From NCBI GenBank assembly GCA_007135295.1, contig SLJD01000335.1, forward strand, positions 1 through 7,107: 7,107 nucleotides of DNA, given 5' to 3'. The notes beneath the pieces were generated by a model. The model did no database searches and was not told the origin of the DNA. It saw only the letters and a program-made list of their open reading frames with translations. Origin of the DNA: Phycisphaerales bacterium (GTDB lineage Bacteria > Planctomycetota > Phycisphaerae > Phycisphaerales > SM1A02). Of the stretch, positions 5,850 to 7,107 are shown piece after piece. Numbering within the stretch: position 1 is the first letter of the stretch; the number at the start of each line of letters is the position of its first letter. Made by a program: the position numbers and the translations under genes.

Positions 5850-7107
5850 TCAATCGTGGTGGCCGTGCTCGCGCAGGTACCGCCGCATCTCTTCGTTCCA
5901 GCGCGGCGTGATGAAGTTATGAATGTTGGAGTGCGTCGCGTGGTCGAGCAGCCAGATGTACCCCCAGTCGTGGTCGTTCGCGTCATGCGCATCATGCGGG
6001 CCGCCGCTTCGCGCGACCGACTCGCCATGGTGTGATTCCACGACCTCCTTGAGATTCTCGACCGCGTGGTGCAGGTAGTACTCATCCCACCGGCCGCACG
6101 CCAGCCGCACGCGCTGCGTGATGATCGGCCCGTACGTCGACCAGTCCTCATCAACGAGCCGGGCGATGTCAAACGCCTTCCAATGCTCGGCGACGTCGCG
6201 GTCGATCGCGCCGGTCGTGGAATCGAACATGAGGTTCGGAAAGCCCGTCTCGTCATCCGGCGGGGAGAACATCGCCCGCCACGTGTCCCACTGCTGGCCC
6301 GACCCGCCGAGCGGATGAATCGCCCGCTCCATGCCGACTTCCTGCTCGACCGTCATCGCGACCTCGAAGCCACCCTGCCGCGTCGGCTGGCGGAACGCGG
6401 GCCGAAGCTCGCCGCCGGCGTCGGTGAACATCGACTCGTCTTCGTAAATGTCGCTCTTCTGAAACGCGGAGAAATCCACGGGGTCCGGCGAACTCGCCCA
6501 GCACGCGCCGAACACGTCCGGCCACTGCATCTGAAGCCAGAGCGCCGACCACCCGCCCGATGAATGCCCGGTGAGGATTCGCCCCGTCGGCTCGTCGACC
6601 AGGCGGTACTCCTCTTCCAGGTGCGGGATAAGTTCCTCGACCAGCGCCCGGCCGCGCGGCCCGTGGTTGGCGTTGTCGACGAAGCCGTGGTGGCCGAGCG
6701 GCGACTCGGGATCGAGCACGACGATCACGGTCTGCGGCGTGACTTCTTCCATCGTCGTCGCGAGAATCTGCGCCCACCGCTCCGCCCGCGTGTGCGTGTC
6801 GCCGAACGACGGGATGCGGTAGAGCACCGGCCAGTGCGTCCGGTCGGAGTCTTCGTCGTCATAGCCGCGCGGCAGCGCGACGCCGGCCCGCAGATGCACG
6901 TCCCGGCCGTAGAACTCGCTGAGCAACTCGCTGCGGATCTCAACGTATTCGAGGTTGTCATGCCGGCTGTCGTCGGCGGTTGGTTCTTCAATCTCCTGAT
7001 CGATCGTCAGCGTGACGGTTCCGTCTCGGCCGGGGGTCAGGTCAACGGATTCAACGTCGCTGTGCCAGTTGCCCGGGGCGCGGTGCGAACGATCGACGCG
7101 ATCGGCC
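5850..7107 (-). CDS. Putative esterase, alpha/beta-hydrolase fold (5'-partial, runs off the window)
   Basis: The frame is open without a stop from 7106 to the TGA at 5850-5852, so at least 418 residues are visible and the N-terminus is missing. Visible residues 1-60 look like an N-terminal beta domain. At ~58-68 the segment RSELLSEFYGR leads into LRAGVALPRGYDD, the usual entry to the putative-esterase domain of the esterase D/enterochelin-esterase type. Ser182 in the elbow GHSSGG (codon 6561-6563) is the likely nucleophile. Asp341 in GRWDEYYL and His396 in HSNIHNF are candidate partners, assigned by position only. Several tryptophans and a His-rich C-terminal stretch follow. The enzyme probably hydrolyses an ester, but the substrate is not readable, and whether it is secreted depends on the missing N-terminus. 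A TTG at 6926 could be taken as a start, but conserved sequence continues upstream of it. It lies 75 bases before the DinB-fold gene on the same strand. Confidence 0.85.
   Translation of the reverse strand, partial: ADRVDRSHRAPGNWHSDVESVDLTPGRDGTVTLTIDQEIEEPTADDSRHDNLEYVEIRSELLSEFYGRDVHLRAGVALPRGYDDEDSDRTHWPVLYRIPSFGDTHTRAERWAQILATTMEEVTPQTVIVVLDPESPLGHHGFVDNANHGPRGRALVEELIPHLEEEYRLVDEPTGRILTGHSSGGWSALWLQMQWPDVFGACWASSPDPVDFSAFQKSDIYEDESMFTDAGGELRPAFRQPTRQGGFEVAMTVEQEVGMERAIHPLGGSGQQWDTWRAMFSPPDDETGFPNLMFDSTTGAIDRDVAEHWKAFDIARLVDEDWSTYGPIITQRVRLACGRWDEYYLHHAVENLKEVVESHHGESVARSGGPHDAHDANDHDWGYIWLLDHATHSNIHNFITPRWNEEMRRYLREHGHHD

Noticed and set aside
1..7107. A novel defence, mobile or biosynthetic system
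   Set aside because: No transposase, integrase, nuclease, reverse transcriptase, CRISPR-like array, toxin-antitoxin pair or biosynthetic enzyme set is visible. All five genes belong to known hydrolase or stress-related families.

Overview
The window looks like chromosomal DNA of a high-GC planctomycete, probably of the class Phycisphaerae. The best clue is the C-terminus of the first gene: two Cys-bracketed, EF-hand-like dockerin modules of the type ending in a Leu-Leu-Ser-x-Trp-Gly segment, which are abundant on secreted proteins of that group. The very acidic, lysine-poor secreted S9 peptidase fits a marine or salt-tolerant lifestyle. The lineage is inferred from protein style; no rRNA or marker gene is present.

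Layout. Positions 1-389 hold no convincing gene; the first ~97 bases are AT-rich with small inverted repeats. A secreted trypsin-fold serine protease with a dockerin-like tail (390-2090, +) follows and is closed by a textbook intrinsic terminator (2136-2173). A separate transcription unit then encodes a secreted S9 prolyl-oligopeptidase-family peptidase (2359-4383, +), whose leader carries a 17-bp tandem repeat just before the ribosome binding site. It converges at a large inverted repeat (4406-4471) on three minus-strand genes. In order of transcription these are a 5'-truncated alpha/beta-hydrolase esterase (5850 to beyond 7107), a DinB-fold protein (5253-5774) and a DJ-1/PfpI-family protein (4486-5055).

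How the genes fit together. The two plus-strand enzymes are both exported peptidases and could act one after the other outside the cytoplasm: an endopeptidase producing fragments and an S9 peptidase trimming oligopeptides. They are separated by a strong terminator, so they are not one operon. The esterase and DinB genes lie 74 bases apart with no terminator between them and may be co-transcribed. The PfpI gene has a longer leader (197 bases) with several small hairpins and may have its own promoter.

I looked for mobile elements, CRISPR arrays, tRNA or rRNA genes, toxin-antitoxin pairs and defence or biosynthetic clusters and saw none. The region reads as ordinary chromosomal hydrolase and housekeeping content. 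The points most worth a second look are the near-identical dockerin repeat, the leader tandem repeat, the convergent inverted repeat, and the esterase reading frame that runs off the window.
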